Below are positions 44,699 through 57,575 of a stretch of DNA of 64,000 nt, piece by piece. The stretch covers positions 417,914-481,913 of the forward strand of contig FOAY01000001.1 in assembly GCA_900109485.1 (NCBI GenBank). Reading direction: 5' to 3'. Position numbers and translations under genes: made by a program. How positions within the stretch are numbered: position 1 is the first letter of the stretch; every line of letters begins with the position of its first letter. Source of the stretch: Kosakonia sacchari (lineage in GTDB: Bacteria > Pseudomonadota > Gammaproteobacteria > Enterobacterales > Enterobacteriaceae). The notes under the pieces are model-generated. The model did not search any database, was not told the DNA's origin, and was given only the letters and a program-made list of their open reading frames with translations.

Positions 44699-46936
44699 AT
44701 GACAACCAGCAACGGTGTTTGCTTACGCGTATACGGTAAAGTTCAGGGGGTGGGTTTTCGCCCCTTTGTCTGGCAACTGGCGCAGCAGCACCGTTGCAAA
44801 GGTGATGTCTGTAATGATGCACAGGGTGTCGAAGTTCGCCTGCTCGGCGATGCCGGTGATTTCGTCACCCTGTTGCAGCAACATTGCCCGCCGCTGGCAC
44901 GCATCGATCGCGTCGTCAGCGCCCCGTTCCACTGGTCATCGCCACCACAAGATTTCACCATCCGCCAGAGTGCGGGTGGTGCCATGAATACGCAAATTGT
45001 TCCCGATGCGGCGACGTGCCCCGCCTGCCTGGCGGAGATGAACGATCCCCGCGAGCGCCGCTACCGTTACCCGTTTATCAACTGCACCCATTGTGGGCCG
45101 CGCTTTACCATTATCAATGCCATGCCTTACGACCGGCCTTATACGGTGATGGCGGCGTTCCCGCTCTGTGCGGACTGCGAAGCCGAATATCGCAATCCCT
45201 TCGATCGCCGTTTCCACGCTCAGCCCGTTGCCTGCCCGCAGTGCGGCCCGCAGCTTGAGTGGCGCAGCGATGTCTGGCAAACCACTGGCGAAGCGGCATT
45301 GCAGGCCGCGATTTCACTGCTGAAAAGCGGCGGCGTGGTGGCTGTCAAAGGCGTGGGCGGTTTTCACCTCGCCTGCGATGCGCATAACCAGGCGGCGGTG
45401 CAGCATCTGCGTGCCTGTAAACGCCGCCCGGCGAAACCGCTGGCGGTGATGCTGCCGGATGCGGCTGGGTTACCCGCCGATGCGCAGCGTTTACTCGCCA
45501 CGCCAGCCGCGCCGATTGTGCTGGTAGCGAAATCCACCGTTGACGGTTTATGCGATGCCGTGGCACCGGGCCTGGATGAAGTGGGCGCTATGCTGCCGTC
45601 CAATCCGTTGCAGCATCTGCTGGCGCAGGGTTTGCAGCGCCCGCTGGTGATGACCTCCGGCAACCTCAGCGGCAAACCGCCCGCCCTCACAAATGAACAG
45701 GCGCTGGTCGATCTGGCGGGAATTGCCGGTGGGTTTTTACTGCACAATCGCGACATTGTGCAACGGATGGATGACTCCGTGCTGCGGGCAAACGGCGAGA
45801 TGCTGCGCCGTTCGCGCGGCTACGTGCCGGATGCGCTGAGCCTGCCGGAAGGGTTCAACGCCATACCGCCGCTGCTGTGCCTTGGCGCGGATATGAAAAA
45901 CACCTTTTGTCTGCTGCGCGGTGAAGCTGCGGTGCCGGGTCAGCACTTTGGCGATCTCAGCGATGAAGGTGTGGAAACGCAGTGGCGCAACGCGCTGCGC
46001 CTGATGCAGACGATTTACGACTTCACTCCGCAGCAACTGGTCATCGATGCGCATCCCGCTTATCGCACCAGCCAGTGGGCGCATTGCAGCGGATTGCCAC
46101 TGCAAACGGTGCTGCATCACCATGCGCATGCCGCAGCGTGTCTCGGCGAACACAACTGGCCGCTTGATGGCGGCGATGTGATTGCGCTGACGCTGGACGG
46201 TATTGGCATGGGGGAGGGCGGCGCGCTGTGGGGCGGCGAATGTTTGCGCGTCAATTATCGCGAATGCGAGCGCCTTGGCGGCTTACCGGCGGTGGCTTTA
46301 CCGGGCGGCGATCTGGCTGCGCGGCAGCCGTGGCGCAACCTGCTGGCGCAGATGCTGGCGTTTGTGCCGGAGTGGCAACATTACGCGGAAACCGCTGTGC
46401 TCCGGCAGCAAAACTGGCCGCTGCTGGCGCGCGCCATTGAGCGCGGCATCAACGCGCCGCTGGCCTCTTCCTGCGGACGTTTATTTGATGCGGTGGCCTG
46501 CGCGCTGGGCTGCGCGCCGCTGCACCTGAGTTATGAAGGCGAAGCCGCCTGTCGGCTTGAAGCGCTGGCGGCGTCCATCTCTGCGGTTGATCATCCCGTC
46601 ACGCTGCCGCTACGCGGAAACCAGCTTGATCTTGCCACCTTCTGGCGGCAGTGGCTGGGCTGGCAGGCATCACCCGCGCAGCGTGCGTGGGCGTTTCACG
46701 ACGCGCTGGCGCAGGGGCTGGCAAGCCTTGCCCGCGAACAGGCAGAGCGACGCGGTATTCAGACGCTGGTATTCAGCGGCGGCGTACTGCATAACCGCCT
46801 GCTGAAGGCGCGCCTGCAAGCCTGGCTTGCTGATTTCACCTTGCTCTTCCCGCACCAGCTCCCGGCCGGTGACGGCGGAATTGCCTTCGGCCAGGGGCTG
46901 GTTGCCGCTGCGCGGACTATAGCGCCAGCGCTTTAA
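44699..46936 (+). CDS. hypF: Carbamoyltransferase HypF
   Basis: 745 residues: acylphosphatase domain (about 1-90, [11 protein letters not shown]), two zinc-finger repeats (CPACLAEM with CTHCGPRF, and CADCEAEY with CPQCGPQL, about 105-185), a YrdC-like domain (about 200-385), and a Kae1-like C-terminal domain with HHHAHAA (about 470). It transfers the carbamoyl group of carbamoyl phosphate to HypE for cyanide-ligand synthesis. It starts 4 bp after the fdhF stop, so it belongs to the hydN-fdhF-hypF operon. Its 3' end overlaps norW on the other strand by 20 bp. Confidence 0.96.
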   Translation: MTTSNGVCLRVYGKVQGVGFRPFVWQLAQQHRCKGDVCNDAQGVEVRLLGDAGDFVTLLQQHCPPLARIDRVVSAPFHWSSPPQDFTIRQSAGGAMNTQIVPDAATCPACLAEMNDPRERRYRYPFINCTHCGPRFTIINAMPYDRPYTVMAAFPLCADCEAEYRNPFDRRFHAQPVACPQCGPQLEWRSDVWQTTGEAALQAAISLLKSGGVVAVKGVGGFHLACDAHNQAAVQHLRACKRRPAKPLAVMLPDAAGLPADAQRLLATPAAPIVLVAKSTVDGLCDAVAPGLDEVGAMLPSNPLQHLLAQGLQRPLVMTSGNLSGKPPALTNEQALVDLAGIAGGFLLHNRDIVQRMDDSVLRANGEMLRRSRGYVPDALSLPEGFNAIPPLLCLGADMKNTFCLLRGEAAVPGQHFGDLSDEGVETQWRNALRLMQTIYDFTPQQLVIDAHPAYRTSQWAHCSGLPLQTVLHHHAHAAACLGEHNWPLDGGDVIALTLDGIGMGEGGALWGGECLRVNYRECERLGGLPAVALPGGDLAARQPWRNLLAQMLAFVPEWQHYAETAVLRQQNWPLLARAIERGINAPLASSCGRLFDAVACALGCAPLHLSYEGEAACRLEALAASISAVDHPVTLPLRGNQLDLATFWRQWLGWQASPAQRAWAFHDALAQGLASLAREQAERRGIQTLVFSGGVLHNRLLKARLQAWLADFTLLFPHQLPAGDGGIAFGQGLVAAARTIAPAL

Positions 46937-48050
46937 GCAGCGCGAAAGCCTCTTTCATGCGCTCTTCGCTGACCACAAAGGCGCGCAGTTTCTCATCGGC
47001 ATCGAGCCCTTTCGCCACCATGCCCTGGGGGTGAGTCGTAATCTGCCAGTTCAGGTCGCGGCGGGCGGTTTCTCCGGCCAGCTGCAGTGGCATCAGCGGC
47101 GTTTTTACCTTCACCAGCATGGCGGGCAGCGCCAGTTGCGCGCTGTTGCCGAGCAGGTTTTTCGCCAGCGTAATGGCGCTGAGCTGGGCGGGTTGCAGGA
47201 AAGGCAGCACCCTGCCGTTGATCTCGGCGCAGTCGCCAAGCGCATAGATCTGCGGGTTGCTGGTTTGCAGCGCCGCATTAACCACGATGCCTCGGCGGGT
47301 TTCCACCCCGGCGGCTTGTGCCAGCGACACTTCCGGCGACAGGCCCGTGGCGGCAATCACCACATCCGCCTCTATGCGGCGTTCGTCCTCAAGCTGTGCG
47401 CAAATGCCGTTCGCGCTTGCCGTCAGTTGTTGCAAACGGGAGGAGAGCAGCAGGCGCACGCCCAGCGACGTCAGGCTATGTTGCAGACGGCTGCTGACTT
47501 CCGGCGGCATCAGCGAAGGCAGAATACTGGCGGCGTTATCCAGCAGGGCGACAGTTTTCCCGGTGCGGCGAAAATCCATTGCCAGCTCGCAACCAATCAA
47601 CCCGGCACCGACAATCAGCACGCTGGCGGCATCGCGCAGCCGGCCTTCGCAGGCGCGGTACTCTTGCAGGCTGTTGAGCGTCAGCATGTGCTCGCGCCCC
47701 GGCAGCGGCGGAACGAAGGCTTTTGCCCCCGTCGCCAGCACCAGTTTGTCGTACTGCCACTGTTTATCGACGCTTTTCACCACCTGCGCCTCAGCATCAA
47801 TGGCGGTGATAACCGTGTGCGGGAACAGCCGCAGGTTAAACTGCTCGGCAAATTCCCCCGCCGGTTGGCGCAGCAAATCATCGGCACTTTGTGCTTCGCT
47901 GATGACATGGCTGAGATCCGGTTTGTTGTACTCATCGATGCTGTCGGCGGCAATCAGCGTCAGCGGTACGGTGCTGTCGAGTTTACGGATGTTTTTCACC
48001 AGCGACCGGGCGGCGAAGCCCGATCCGATAATCACAATACCTGCGCTCAT
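46917..48050 (-). CDS. norW: NADH:flavorubredoxin reductase NorW
   Basis: 377 residues, FAD- and NADH-binding oxidoreductase (FAD motif [18 protein letters not shown] motif [12 protein letters not shown], second FAD motif [12 protein letters not shown]). Reduces the rubredoxin domain of NorV. Its ATG overlaps the norV stop (ATGA region 48047-48050). Confidence 0.96.
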   Translation of the reverse strand: MSAGIVIIGSGFAARSLVKNIRKLDSTVPLTLIAADSIDEYNKPDLSHVISEAQSADDLLRQPAGEFAEQFNLRLFPHTVITAIDAEAQVVKSVDKQWQYDKLVLATGAKAFVPPLPGREHMLTLNSLQEYRACEGRLRDAASVLIVGAGLIGCELAMDFRRTGKTVALLDNAASILPSLMPPEVSSRLQHSLTSLGVRLLLSSRLQQLTASANGICAQLEDERRIEADVVIAATGLSPEVSLAQAAGVETRRGIVVNAALQTSNPQIYALGDCAEINGRVLPFLQPAQLSAITLAKNLLGNSAQLALPAMLVKVKTPLMPLQLAGETARRDLNWQITTHPQGMVAKGLDADEKLRAFVVSEERMKEAFALLKALAL

Positions 48051-49498
48051 TTTGCCTCCGTTGCCAGTTCGTCAAATACCTCTTTGCCTAAGGAACATTC
48101 CGGGCAGAGGAAATTATCCGGAACCTCGCTCCACGGCGTACCTGGCGCAACATCCTGCATTGGCTCGCCTTTTGCTGGATCGTAGATCCACTGGCAGACG
48201 CTGCACTGCATGCGCGGGCCGAGTTCCGCGGCTGCGCCTGCGGCACAGGCGCAGGCTTCCTGTGCTGTGGTTGAGGCCGGTTTTACCGCTTCCGGCAAAG
48301 GAGAGAGCACCCACTGGCGGGCGATATCGCGCCCGTGCTGGCGGCACACTTCCAGCGCGTCGATATCCGGCCGCCATTTGGCTTTCAGGCTGACGGACAT
48401 TTCAAACCCGGCATCCTGTAAGCGGGTGGAGAGACGATCTACCGCGCCGCCGCTCCAGCCGTGGGAGCCAAAGGCACTGGCGCGTTTGTTGCGAAAACGC
48501 AGGCCGGTGATCTCTTCGACCAGCCCGGCGATTTTCGGCATCATCACGTTATTCATGGTCGAGGTGCCAACCAGCACGCCTTTCGAGCGGAACACATTGG
48601 TCAGAATGTCGTTTTTATCGCTACGGGCGACGTTAAAGATTTTCACCGCCACGCGCGGGTCAACTTCGTTAATGCCCTGCGCAATGGCGTCGGCCATCAT
48701 GCGGGTGTTGTTGGACATGGTGTCGTAGAAAATCGTGATGCGATCTTCCTGATAATCGGCCGCCCATTTCAGGTACAGCTCGACAATTTGCGTTGGGTTA
48801 TCGCGCCACACCACGCCGTGCGAGGTGGCAATCATATCCACTGGCAGATTAAAGCCGAGGATTTCGGTGATTTTCGGCGTCACCAGGCGGCTGAACGGCG
48901 TCAGGATATTTGCGTAGTAGCGCTGGCACTGTTCGAACAGTTCCGCCTGATCCACTTCATCATTAAACAGGCGTTCGTCGCAGTAGTGCTGGCCGAAAGC
49001 GTCATTGCTGAACAGTACGGCGTCGCCGGTCAGGTAGGTCATCATGCTGTCCGGCCAGTGCAGCATCGGGGTTTCGACGAAGATAAGCTGTTTGCCGTTA
49101 CCGATATCCAGTGAGTCGCCGGTTTTCACGACGTTAAAGTTCCACTCCGGGTGATGGTGATGGCCGGTAATCGAGTCGATCGCATTCGCCGTGCAGTAGA
49201 TCGGCGTATGCGGGATGTGCGACATCAGCTCGGTCAGCGCACCGGCGTGATCTTCTTCGGCATGGTTAATCACAATGTAGTCGATGCGTTGCAGATCGAT
49301 CTCAGCACTCAGGTTCTGCACAAACTCGCGGCTGAATTTGTGATCGACGGTATCGATCAGCACGTTTTTGCCTTCGCGGATCAAATAGCTGTTGTAGCTG
49401 CTGCCTTTCAGCGTTTTGTATTCAGTACCGTGAAAATCGCGCACTTCCCAGTCACGTTGCCCAACCCAATGAATGTTGTTTTTTACATGAATAGCCAT
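48047..49498 (-). CDS. norV: Anaerobic nitric oxide reductase flavorubredoxin NorV
   Basis: 483 residues: a diiron beta-lactamase-like domain, a flavodoxin domain (about 255-395) and a C-terminal rubredoxin (CSVC...CPEC, about 425-480). All six diiron ligands sit at the E. coli positions: H79, E81, D83, H147, D166 and H227. Reduces NO to N2O under anaerobic conditions. The linker before rubredoxin is alanine- and cysteine-rich ([15 protein letters not shown]), an oddity compared with E. coli. Confidence 0.97.
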   Translation of the reverse strand: MAIHVKNNIHWVGQRDWEVRDFHGTEYKTLKGSSYNSYLIREGKNVLIDTVDHKFSREFVQNLSAEIDLQRIDYIVINHAEEDHAGALTELMSHIPHTPIYCTANAIDSITGHHHHPEWNFNVVKTGDSLDIGNGKQLIFVETPMLHWPDSMMTYLTGDAVLFSNDAFGQHYCDERLFNDEVDQAELFEQCQRYYANILTPFSRLVTPKITEILGFNLPVDMIATSHGVVWRDNPTQIVELYLKWAADYQEDRITIFYDTMSNNTRMMADAIAQGINEVDPRVAVKIFNVARSDKNDILTNVFRSKGVLVGTSTMNNVMMPKIAGLVEEITGLRFRNKRASAFGSHGWSGGAVDRLSTRLQDAGFEMSVSLKAKWRPDIDALEVCRQHGRDIARQWVLSPLPEAVKPASTTAQEACACAAGAAAELGPRMQCSVCQWIYDPAKGEPMQDVAPGTPWSEVPDNFLCPECSLGKEVFDELATEAK

Positions 49499-49540
49499 AT
49501 CAAATGTCCTGTACTTTTTTCAGTTCGATGTATGGCTAAT

Positions 49541-49557
49541 ATCAAAGGGCGTGCCAA
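49541..49557 (-). promoter_or_regulatory. Sigma-54 promoter of norVW
   Basis: On the minus strand TTGGCACGCCCTTTGAT: a perfect -24 element, and GA at -12 after 10 bp. It lies 43 bp before the norV ATG. An IHF-like site, AATCAATAAAATA on the minus strand (49563-49575, one mismatch), separates it from the NorR boxes. Confidence 0.72.
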
Positions 49558-49611
49558 TTTTTTATTTTATTGATTTTTAATAGTTTTATTGTTTTTAATG
49601 AGAAAATAGCT

Positions 49612-49667
49612 GTCATTATGACTATGATGTTTACAGTCAATATGACACTATGCATTGTCAAAAAGAC
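49612..49667. promoter_or_regulatory. Three NorR enhancer boxes
   Basis: GTCATTATGAC (49612-49622), GTCAATATGAC (49636-49646) and GTCAAAAAGAC (49657-49667), each fitting GT-N7-AC with start spacings of 24 and 21 bp. E. coli has the same three-site arrangement, which nucleates the NorR hexamer. The third site nearly touches the norR RBS, which would allow autorepression. Confidence 0.85.
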
Positions 49668-49679
49668 AGTGAGGTAAGC

Positions 49680-51194
49680 ATGAGTTTTTCGCTGAATGTG
49701 CTGGCGGGAATCGCCATTGAATTGCAGAGCGGTATCGGCCATGCGGATCGCTTCCAGCGGCTGATCGCCACGCTGCGCCAGGTGCTGGCGTGCGATGCCT
49801 CTGCGCTACTGCGTTATGAAGCACGGCAATTTATTCCGCTGGCTATCGACGGGCTGGCGCAGGACGTACTCGGCAGGCGTTTTACGCTGGAGGGGCACCC
49901 ACGGCTGGAGGCGATTGCCCGCGCGGGGGATGTGGTGCGTTTTCCGGCCGACAGCGGTTTGCCCGATCCTTATGACGGTCTGATCCCCGGCCAGGAGAGC
50001 CTGAAAGTGCATGCCTGCGTCGGGCTGCCGCTGTTTGCCGGGCAGAACCTGATTGGCGCACTGACGCTGGATGGTATGTCGCCGGATCAGTTCGACGCCT
50101 TCAGCGACGAAGAGCTGCGGCTGATTGCGGCGCTGGCGGCAGGGGCATTGAACAATGCGCTGCTGATTGAGCAACTGGAGAGCCAGAATATGCTGCCCGG
50201 CGCGCCCGCCGCGTTTGAGCCGGTGGCGCGCAGCGAAATGATCGGCTTATCGCCCGGTATGGTGGCGCTTAAAAAAGAGATCGATATTGTTGCCGCATCC
50301 GATCTTAACGTGCTGATCAGCGGCGAAACCGGCACCGGGAAAGAGCTGGTGGCTAAGGCGATTCATGAAGGTTCCGCGCGGGCAGCCAGCCCGCTGGTTT
50401 ACCTCAACTGCGCAGCGCTGCCAGAAAGCGTGGCCGAGAGCGAACTGTTCGGCCACGTGAAAGGCGCCTTTACCGGAGCCATCAGCAATCGCAGCGGCAA
50501 GTTTGAGATGGCGGATAACGGCACGCTGTTTCTTGATGAGATCGGTGAATTGTCCCTCTCATTGCAGGCCAAGCTGCTGCGGGTATTGCAGTATGGCGAT
50601 CTGCAACGTGTCGGCGACGATCGCAGCCTGCGCGTGGATGTGCGCGTGCTGGCGGCGACGAACCGCGATCTGCGTGAAGAGGTGCTGGCCGGACGTTTTC
50701 GCGCCGATCTCTATCATCGTCTTAGCGTGTTCCCGTTGTCGGTGCCGCCGCTGCGTGAACGGGGCGACGATGTGGTGCTGCTGGCGGGTTACTTCTGCGA
50801 GCAGTGCCGTCTGCGTCTGGGTCTCGGCAGAGTGGCGCTCAGCCCCGGCGCGCGTGCGCATTTACTCAGCTACGGCTGGCCGGGCAATGTGCGCGAGCTG
50901 GAACATGCCATTCACCGCGCGGTGATTCTGGCGCGCGGGACGCGCAACAGCGACGATGTGGTGCTGGAGGCGCGACATTTTGCCCTCAGCGATGAACAGA
51001 CGCCGGTGGTACAAACCGCTTCGGCGTTACCGGCGGGGCAGAATCTGCGCGATGCCACTGAGGATTTCCAGCGGGCGCTGATTACCCGGACGCTGGAAGA
51101 GCGAGGCGGGAACTGGGCGGCCTGCGCCCGGGCGCTGGAACTGGACGTCGCCAACCTGCACCGGCTGGCGAAACGTCTGGGGCTGAAGCGTTAA
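49680..51194 (+). CDS. norR: Nitric oxide-responsive sigma-54 activator NorR
   Basis: 504 residues. The N-terminal GAF domain holds a mononuclear iron that binds NO; the five proposed ligands R75, D96, D99, C113 and D131 are all conserved. The AAA+ domain has Walker A GETGTGKE (215-222), the sigma-54 loop GAFTGA (262-267) and Walker [10 protein letters not shown]. The C-terminal Fis-type HTH is [21 protein letters not shown]. The start [16 protein letters not shown] at 49680, behind GAGG, matches E. coli; the frame from 49650 would place the third NorR box inside the gene. Its stop overlaps the gutQ stop on the other strand. Confidence 0.97.
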   Translation: MSFSLNVLAGIAIELQSGIGHADRFQRLIATLRQVLACDASALLRYEARQFIPLAIDGLAQDVLGRRFTLEGHPRLEAIARAGDVVRFPADSGLPDPYDGLIPGQESLKVHACVGLPLFAGQNLIGALTLDGMSPDQFDAFSDEELRLIAALAAGALNNALLIEQLESQNMLPGAPAAFEPVARSEMIGLSPGMVALKKEIDIVAASDLNVLISGETGTGKELVAKAIHEGSARAASPLVYLNCAALPESVAESELFGHVKGAFTGAISNRSGKFEMADNGTLFLDEIGELSLSLQAKLLRVLQYGDLQRVGDDRSLRVDVRVLAATNRDLREEVLAGRFRADLYHRLSVFPLSVPPLRERGDDVVLLAGYFCEQCRLRLGLGRVALSPGARAHLLSYGWPGNVRELEHAIHRAVILARGTRNSDDVVLEARHFALSDEQTPVVQTASALPAGQNLRDATEDFQRALITRTLEERGGNWAACARALELDVANLHRLAKRLGLKR

Positions 51195-52156
51195 AGAATA
51201 CCGGCCTGATAGAAATCCTGCAGGTTGATGGCGCCCACCAGAATTCCCGCGTCATCCACCACCGGGGCGGCGGCGATTTTACGCTGCATCAGGTGCTCTT
51301 TGGCATCCACCGCGCGGCTGTTGGCGTCTAAGGTGATGCCGCTGCGCGTCATCGCTTCGCTGACGGCGGTGGTTAATGCGCCGCCTGCCACCAGCCAGCG
51401 ACGCAGATCGCCGTCCGTAAAGACGCCTTTAACCTGACGTTGCGCATCGCAAACGGCCACCAGACCTAAACCGGTGCGGCTTAGCTCCAGCATCGCCTCC
51501 ATCACGCTGGTCGTCAGTTGTACCTGCGGGATCTGCTCCTCTTTACGCATCAGATGATGCACTTTATTCAGCAGCCGCGCGCCAAGCGCGCCTGCCGGAT
51601 GGGAGCGGGCAAAATCCTCTTCGTCAAAGCCGCGCGCCTGCATTACCGACATCGCCAGCGCATCGCCCATCATCAGCGTTGTGACGGTACTGGAGGTCGG
51701 TGCAAGATGCATCGGGCAGGCTTCACGCTCAACGGAGATATCCAGCACTGCGTCGGCGGCCAGCGCCAGCGGCGAGCGCGGTTTACCGGTCATCGCCAGC
51801 AGGGCGACGGATTTCTCCGCCAGCCGCGGCAGGATCAGATCCAACTCTTTTGCCGAACCGGAGTAGGAGATAAACAGCATCACGTCGCGGCTTTCAATCA
51901 TGCCCAGATCGCCGTGCAGCGCTTCTGCCGGATGCACGAAAAAGGCCGGAGTGCCGGTGCTGGCAAAGGTGGCTGCGATTTTTTTGCCGATATGCCCCGA
52001 TTTGCCGATGCCGGAAACAATCACTTTACCTTCGCACTTCAGCACCGTTTCGGCGGCGCGGACGAAAGCCTCGCCGAGCCTCTCCGGTAGACGGCTTGCT
52101 TCCTGCAGCTCCAGTAACAGGGTCTGACGCCCGGCATTAATTAACGACTCACTCAT
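51191..52156 (-). CDS. gutQ: D-arabinose 5-phosphate isomerase GutQ
   Basis: 321 residues: SIS sugar-isomerase domain (about 35-175, [24 protein letters not shown] in two halves, SYSGSAKEL) followed by two CBS domains (about 205-320). Interconverts ribulose 5-phosphate and arabinose 5-phosphate. Start at 52156 ([10 protein letters not shown]) with GGAGAAG upstream; it overlaps the end of srlR by 8 bp. Last gene of the srl operon. Confidence 0.95.
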   Translation of the reverse strand: MSESLINAGRQTLLLELQEASRLPERLGEAFVRAAETVLKCEGKVIVSGIGKSGHIGKKIAATFASTGTPAFFVHPAEALHGDLGMIESRDVMLFISYSGSAKELDLILPRLAEKSVALLAMTGKPRSPLALAADAVLDISVEREACPMHLAPTSSTVTTLMMGDALAMSVMQARGFDEEDFARSHPAGALGARLLNKVHHLMRKEEQIPQVQLTTSVMEAMLELSRTGLGLVAVCDAQRQVKGVFTDGDLRRWLVAGGALTTAVSEAMTRSGITLDANSRAVDAKEHLMQRKIAAAPVVDDAGILVGAINLQDFYQAGIL

Positions 52157-52922
52157 GATCTTCTCCGGCAATGATCACCTCGACGCCCTTGGCTTCCAGC
52201 GCGGCGCGAACGTCCGCCGGGATCCCGGCGTCGGTGATCAGTTTATTGACGCTTTCCAGACTGCACACCACGTTCGGGCTTTTGCGGCCAAACTTGGATG
52301 AGTCGGCCATCAGTATCACTTCCCGTGCGGCGTTGCACATTGCTTTGCTGACGGTGAACACCTCGTTGAAGGTGGTGACGCCTGCGTTCAGATCGATACC
52401 GTCCGTGCCCATAAACAGCTTGTCGAAGCTGAAATGGTCAAAGGCGTTTTCCGCCAGTTGGCCGTGAAACGAGGCGGATTTTTTGCGGAAGGTACCGCCG
52501 GGCATCAGGATGGTCTGCTCGTTATCCAGTTCCGATAACGCATTGACGATGTGCAGGCTGTTGGTCATCACCGTGATGTTATTAAAGTGGCTGAGCAGCG
52601 GCACCATCTGCAATACGGTGCTGCCCGCGTCGAGGATGATCGAGTCGCCGTCATGAATATAGGTGACCGCTTTTTCGGCAATCAGCCCCTTTTGTACGGT
52701 GTTGATCAGCGTTTTGTGATCGATGGGGGGATCGGCTTCGTCTTTATTTAACACCACGCCGCCATAGGTGCGGATCACCGCGCCGGAATGCTCCAGTGCG
52801 ACCAAATCCTTACGTATGGTCGTCCCTGTGGTGTCGAAGTATGCTGCCAGCTCTTCAACAGAACACTTTCCCTGCTTTTGCAGATGCTCAAGAATAGCCG
52901 CCTGACGCTGACGTGGTTTCAT
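52149..52922 (-). CDS. srlR: DeoR family glucitol operon repressor SrlR
   Basis: 257 residues. DeoR-type HTH at the N-terminus ([34 protein letters not shown]) and a sugar-phosphate sensing domain (DAGSTVLQM). Represses srlAEBD. It lies 70 bp downstream of srlM in the same direction. Confidence 0.95.
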   Translation of the reverse strand: MKPRQRQAAILEHLQKQGKCSVEELAAYFDTTGTTIRKDLVALEHSGAVIRTYGGVVLNKDEADPPIDHKTLINTVQKGLIAEKAVTYIHDGDSIILDAGSTVLQMVPLLSHFNNITVMTNSLHIVNALSELDNEQTILMPGGTFRKKSASFHGQLAENAFDHFSFDKLFMGTDGIDLNAGVTTFNEVFTVSKAMCNAAREVILMADSSKFGRKSPNVVCSLESVNKLITDAGIPADVRAALEAKGVEVIIAGEDHE

Positions 52923-52992
52923 TGGCGCTGATATCCTGCGTTACGTTGCGAAATGATAATTTCGCAAGCTAATAGCGTTCACAACGAAATTA

Positions 52993-53349
52993 TCAATGTT
53001 TCATTTTAAGCGCTAATGATAGAGCATTCTGACAGGCCGGATCATGGGGAAAGATCACATCAGGCTCTAATTCCTCTCTTTTCACACCGATTAAATGGTT
53101 GATTTTTGCCGGGCGGGCGAAAACCGTAATGCCGCGCATCAGCAGGGTATCGCAAACACAGTCCTGCTTATCAAACGCGACGGCGAGAACGACGCGGGGT
53201 TTAAAGCGCCCGCCGGAGCGGCCAACGCCGACGCGTCCGCGCTGGCATAGCGCGTCGAACGCCCGGTTGAACTGGCGGATTTGCCAGCCGCCAAGCGCCA
53301 GCTGGCTGAGCCAGGCGATAGCGGCGACAGTGATCAGGGCTGAAACCAT
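52993..53349 (-). CDS. srlM: Glucitol operon activator SrlM (GutM)
   Basis: 118 residues, slightly shorter than the E. coli protein. It has an N-terminal hydrophobic segment (MVSALITVAAIAWLSQLALGG) and the conserved GRVGVGRSGGRFKPRVVLAVA and QPDVIFPHD-like PDVIFPHDP parts. It positively affects srl expression in E. coli; no HTH is apparent. A REP pair separates it from srlD. Confidence 0.92.
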   Translation of the reverse strand: MVSALITVAAIAWLSQLALGGWQIRQFNRAFDALCQRGRVGVGRSGGRFKPRVVLAVAFDKQDCVCDTLLMRGITVFARPAKINHLIGVKREELEPDVIFPHDPACQNALSLALKMKH

Positions 53350-53384
53350 CTTATTCTCCTTTGCTGCTGCTCCAGGTCAGTGTG

Positions 53385-53478
53385 ATTGCCGGATGGCGGC
53401 TAACGCCTTATCCGGCCTACGGTGTTCCGTCCTCAGACAGTATGCGTAGGCCTGATAAGCGAAGCGCCATCAGGCAAT
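53385..53478. repeat. REP/BIME pair between srlD and srlM
   Basis: Inverted units ATTGCCGGATGGCGGCTAAC then TATCCGGCCTAC (53385-53420) and GTAGGCCTGATAAGCGAAGC then CATCAGGCAAT (53446-53478). Inside the operon it could lower expression of srlM-R-gutQ relative to srlAEBD. Confidence 0.85.
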
Positions 53479-53495
53479 AGATGGCGCATGCACTA

Positions 53496-54275
53496 TCAGA
53501 ACATCACCTGGCCGCCGGTCACGTTAATCGACTGCCCGGTGCAGTAAGAGGCTTTCGGGCTGGCGTAAAACATCAGCACATTCAACACGTCCTGGTAATC
53601 GCAGCCGCGTTTCAGCGGCACTTTGTCGATGTAGTACTGCTCGACCTCGCCAGCCGCAATGCCCAGTTTGCTGGCGTATTGCGGGATAAGTGACTGGAAC
53701 ATCGGCGATTTCAACAGGTTGCCCAGCATCAGCGAATGCACCGTAATACCATATTCCGCCAGATCCAGCGCCAGCGACTGGGTTAAGCCGACGCCGCCGA
53801 ATTTTGCCGCGCTGTAGCCGGAATTGTGTTTGCTGCCCACTTTGCCGGACTTTGAGTTGATCTGGATAATGCGCCCCTGAATACCGTCGCGAATCATCAA
53901 TTTGGCGAACTCGCGCGCGCAGAGGAAATAGCCGACCAGGTTGACCTGTAGCGAGCGGTCAAAATCCCCCAGCGCAAAATCGCTGATAAATGCGGCCTTG
54001 GCGATGCCGGCGCTGTAGACCAGCAGATCCGCACGGCCAAAAATTTCGTCCACGCCGCGCGCCAGCGCCAGCACGCTATGCTCGCTGGTGGCGTCCGCGC
54101 CAAAGCCATAGGCCATCCCTTCGCCAAACTCGCTGTTGATCTCCCGGGCGACATTCGCCGCTTTATCACTCTGAATATCCACTACCGCCACGCGGTATCC
54201 TTCTGCGGCAAGCCCACGGCACAGGAACGCCCCGAGGGTTTGTCCTCCGCCAATGACTACGGCAACCTGTTTCAT
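53496..54275 (-). CDS. srlD: Sorbitol-6-phosphate 2-dehydrogenase SrlD
   Basis: 259 residues, short-chain dehydrogenase. The NAD motif is VIGGGQTLGAFLCRGLA; the catalytic Y-x3-K is in SGYSAAKFG with the serine of INSKSG upstream. Oxidises glucitol 6-phosphate to fructose 6-phosphate. Full length as in E. coli (259). Confidence 0.96.
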   Translation of the reverse strand: MKQVAVVIGGGQTLGAFLCRGLAAEGYRVAVVDIQSDKAANVAREINSEFGEGMAYGFGADATSEHSVLALARGVDEIFGRADLLVYSAGIAKAAFISDFALGDFDRSLQVNLVGYFLCAREFAKLMIRDGIQGRIIQINSKSGKVGSKHNSGYSAAKFGGVGLTQSLALDLAEYGITVHSLMLGNLLKSPMFQSLIPQYASKLGIAAGEVEQYYIDKVPLKRGCDYQDVLNVLMFYASPKASYCTGQSINVTGGQVMF

Positions 54276-54292
54276 ACTCTTCTCCTTACGAC

Positions 54293-54655
54293 TTAAGCGA
54301 CAAATTTCAAAATGCAGCCGGGGGCGATAGTGTCCGGCACCGGGCCTGCGACATGTACAGTTCCGGGGTATTCCGCCTGCGTTTGCCCATCAAAACGCAG
54401 GGTGATATGGCCCAGTTCGCGCAAGTTCTGTTCGGCGACATCGCCAACGGCGGTGACCGGGTAATGCTGCTCGCCAAGCTCGAATTGCGCGCCGGGTAGC
54501 AGTGCGCCGCTAAGCGCACCGTGGTTATGGATAAAACAGAACTCGGCGACGTCTGCGGGGGCGCCTTCCCTGAAGGTAATCAGCATGTTGTCACTGAGCG
54601 CATCCGCTGCGCTGTCGCCAATGCGGGTAATGGTGGTTTGATAAATAACACTCAT
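54293..54655 (-). CDS. srlB: PTS glucitol EIIA component SrlB
   Basis: 120 residues of the EIIA-Gut family; the phospho-accepting His is H43 in CFIHNHGALSG. Passes phosphate from HPr to the IIB domain of SrlE. Lies 9 bp from srlE and 17 bp from srlD. Confidence 0.95.
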   Translation of the reverse strand: MSVIYQTTITRIGDSAADALSDNMLITFREGAPADVAEFCFIHNHGALSGALLPGAQFELGEQHYPVTAVGDVAEQNLRELGHITLRFDGQTQAEYPGTVHVAGPVPDTIAPGCILKFVA

Positions 54656-54664
54656 GTCACCTCC

Positions 54665-56454
<1,790 letters not shown>

Positions 56455-57537
56455 ATGTTGAAGCGTTATTACGCAGCGTTGCTGCCTGCGTTTGTTGTGC
56501 TCTGTGCTTGTAGCAGTAAACCCCAGCTTGCCGAAACCCCTCAAACCGTATCACCTAAGCCTTCCGGCGGTTTTTTGCTGGAGCCGCAGCATTCGGTAGT
56601 GATGACCGGCGGCGACTTCGCCAATAATCCGGCTGCTGAACAGTTCATCGATATGATGGTGAGCAAACACGGTTTTGACCGCCAGCAACTGCACGAAATT
56701 CTGTCGCAGGCGAAACGTCTGGACTACGTGCTGCGCCTGATGGATAAACAGGCGCCGATATACACCGGGCCGACGGGGCCGAATGGCGCCTGGCTGCGCT
56801 ATCGCAAACAGTTCATTACCCCGGATAACGTGCAAAACGGCGTGGCGTTCTGGAACCAGTATGAAGATGCGCTCAACCGCGCGTGGATGGTCTATGGCGT
56901 ACCGCCGGAAATCATCGTCGGCATTATTGGCGTGGAAACGCGCTGGGGCCGTGTGATGGGCAAAACCCGTATTCTGGATGGCCTGGCGACGCTGGCCTTT
57001 GCTTATCCGCGCCGCGCGCAATACTTTGCCAGCGAACTGGAAACTTTCCTGCTGATGGCGCGCGATGAGAGCGATGATCCGCTCGATCTGAAAGGTTCTT
57101 TCGCCGGTGCGATGGGCTACGGCCAGTTTATGCCTTCCTCCTATAAAGAGTTTGCCGTTGATTTCAATGGTGATGGTCACATCAACCTGTGGGATCCGGT
57201 CGATGCCATCGGCAGCGTGGCGAACTACTTCAAACAGCACGGCTGGGTGAAAGGCGATCTGGTGGCCGTACCGGCCAACGGCCAGGCGGCGGGGCTGGAG
57301 AATGGCTTTAAAACCAACTACAGCGTCGGACAACTGGCAGCGGCAGGTTTAACACCGCAGCAGCCGCTGGGCGATCATCAACAGGCCAGCCTGCTGCGCC
57401 TGGATATTGGTACTGGTTATGAATACTGGTACGGGTTGCCGAACTTCTACACCATCACCCGCTATAACCACAGCACCCACTACGCGATGGCGGTCTGGCA
57501 GCTCGGCCAGGCTGTAGCGCTAGCGCGCGTGCGTTGA
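56455..57537 (+). CDS. mltB: Membrane-bound lytic murein transglycosylase B
   Basis: 360 residues, outer-membrane lipoprotein. The lipobox VLCAC places the lipidated cysteine at C19. The catalytic glutamate is E161 (GVETRWGRVMGK), and the EF-hand-like calcium loop DFNGDGHINLWD is intact. Cleaves peptidoglycan to 1,6-anhydro-muropeptides. Full length compared with E. coli MltB (361). Confidence 0.97.
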   Translation: MLKRYYAALLPAFVVLCACSSKPQLAETPQTVSPKPSGGFLLEPQHSVVMTGGDFANNPAAEQFIDMMVSKHGFDRQQLHEILSQAKRLDYVLRLMDKQAPIYTGPTGPNGAWLRYRKQFITPDNVQNGVAFWNQYEDALNRAWMVYGVPPEIIVGIIGVETRWGRVMGKTRILDGLATLAFAYPRRAQYFASELETFLLMARDESDDPLDLKGSFAGAMGYGQFMPSSYKEFAVDFNGDGHINLWDPVDAIGSVANYFKQHGWVKGDLVAVPANGQAAGLENGFKTNYSVGQLAAAGLTPQQPLGDHQQASLLRLDIGTGYEYWYGLPNFYTITRYNHSTHYAMAVWQLGQAVALARVR

Positions 57538-57575
57538 TCCCTTCCCCTCCCGCGGGCTGTCTCTTATGCACAAAT

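Noticed and set aside
47031-48393. Two long plus-strand frames opposite norW
   Set aside because: Overlap the well-supported norW gene and have no recognisable domain; compositional shadows.
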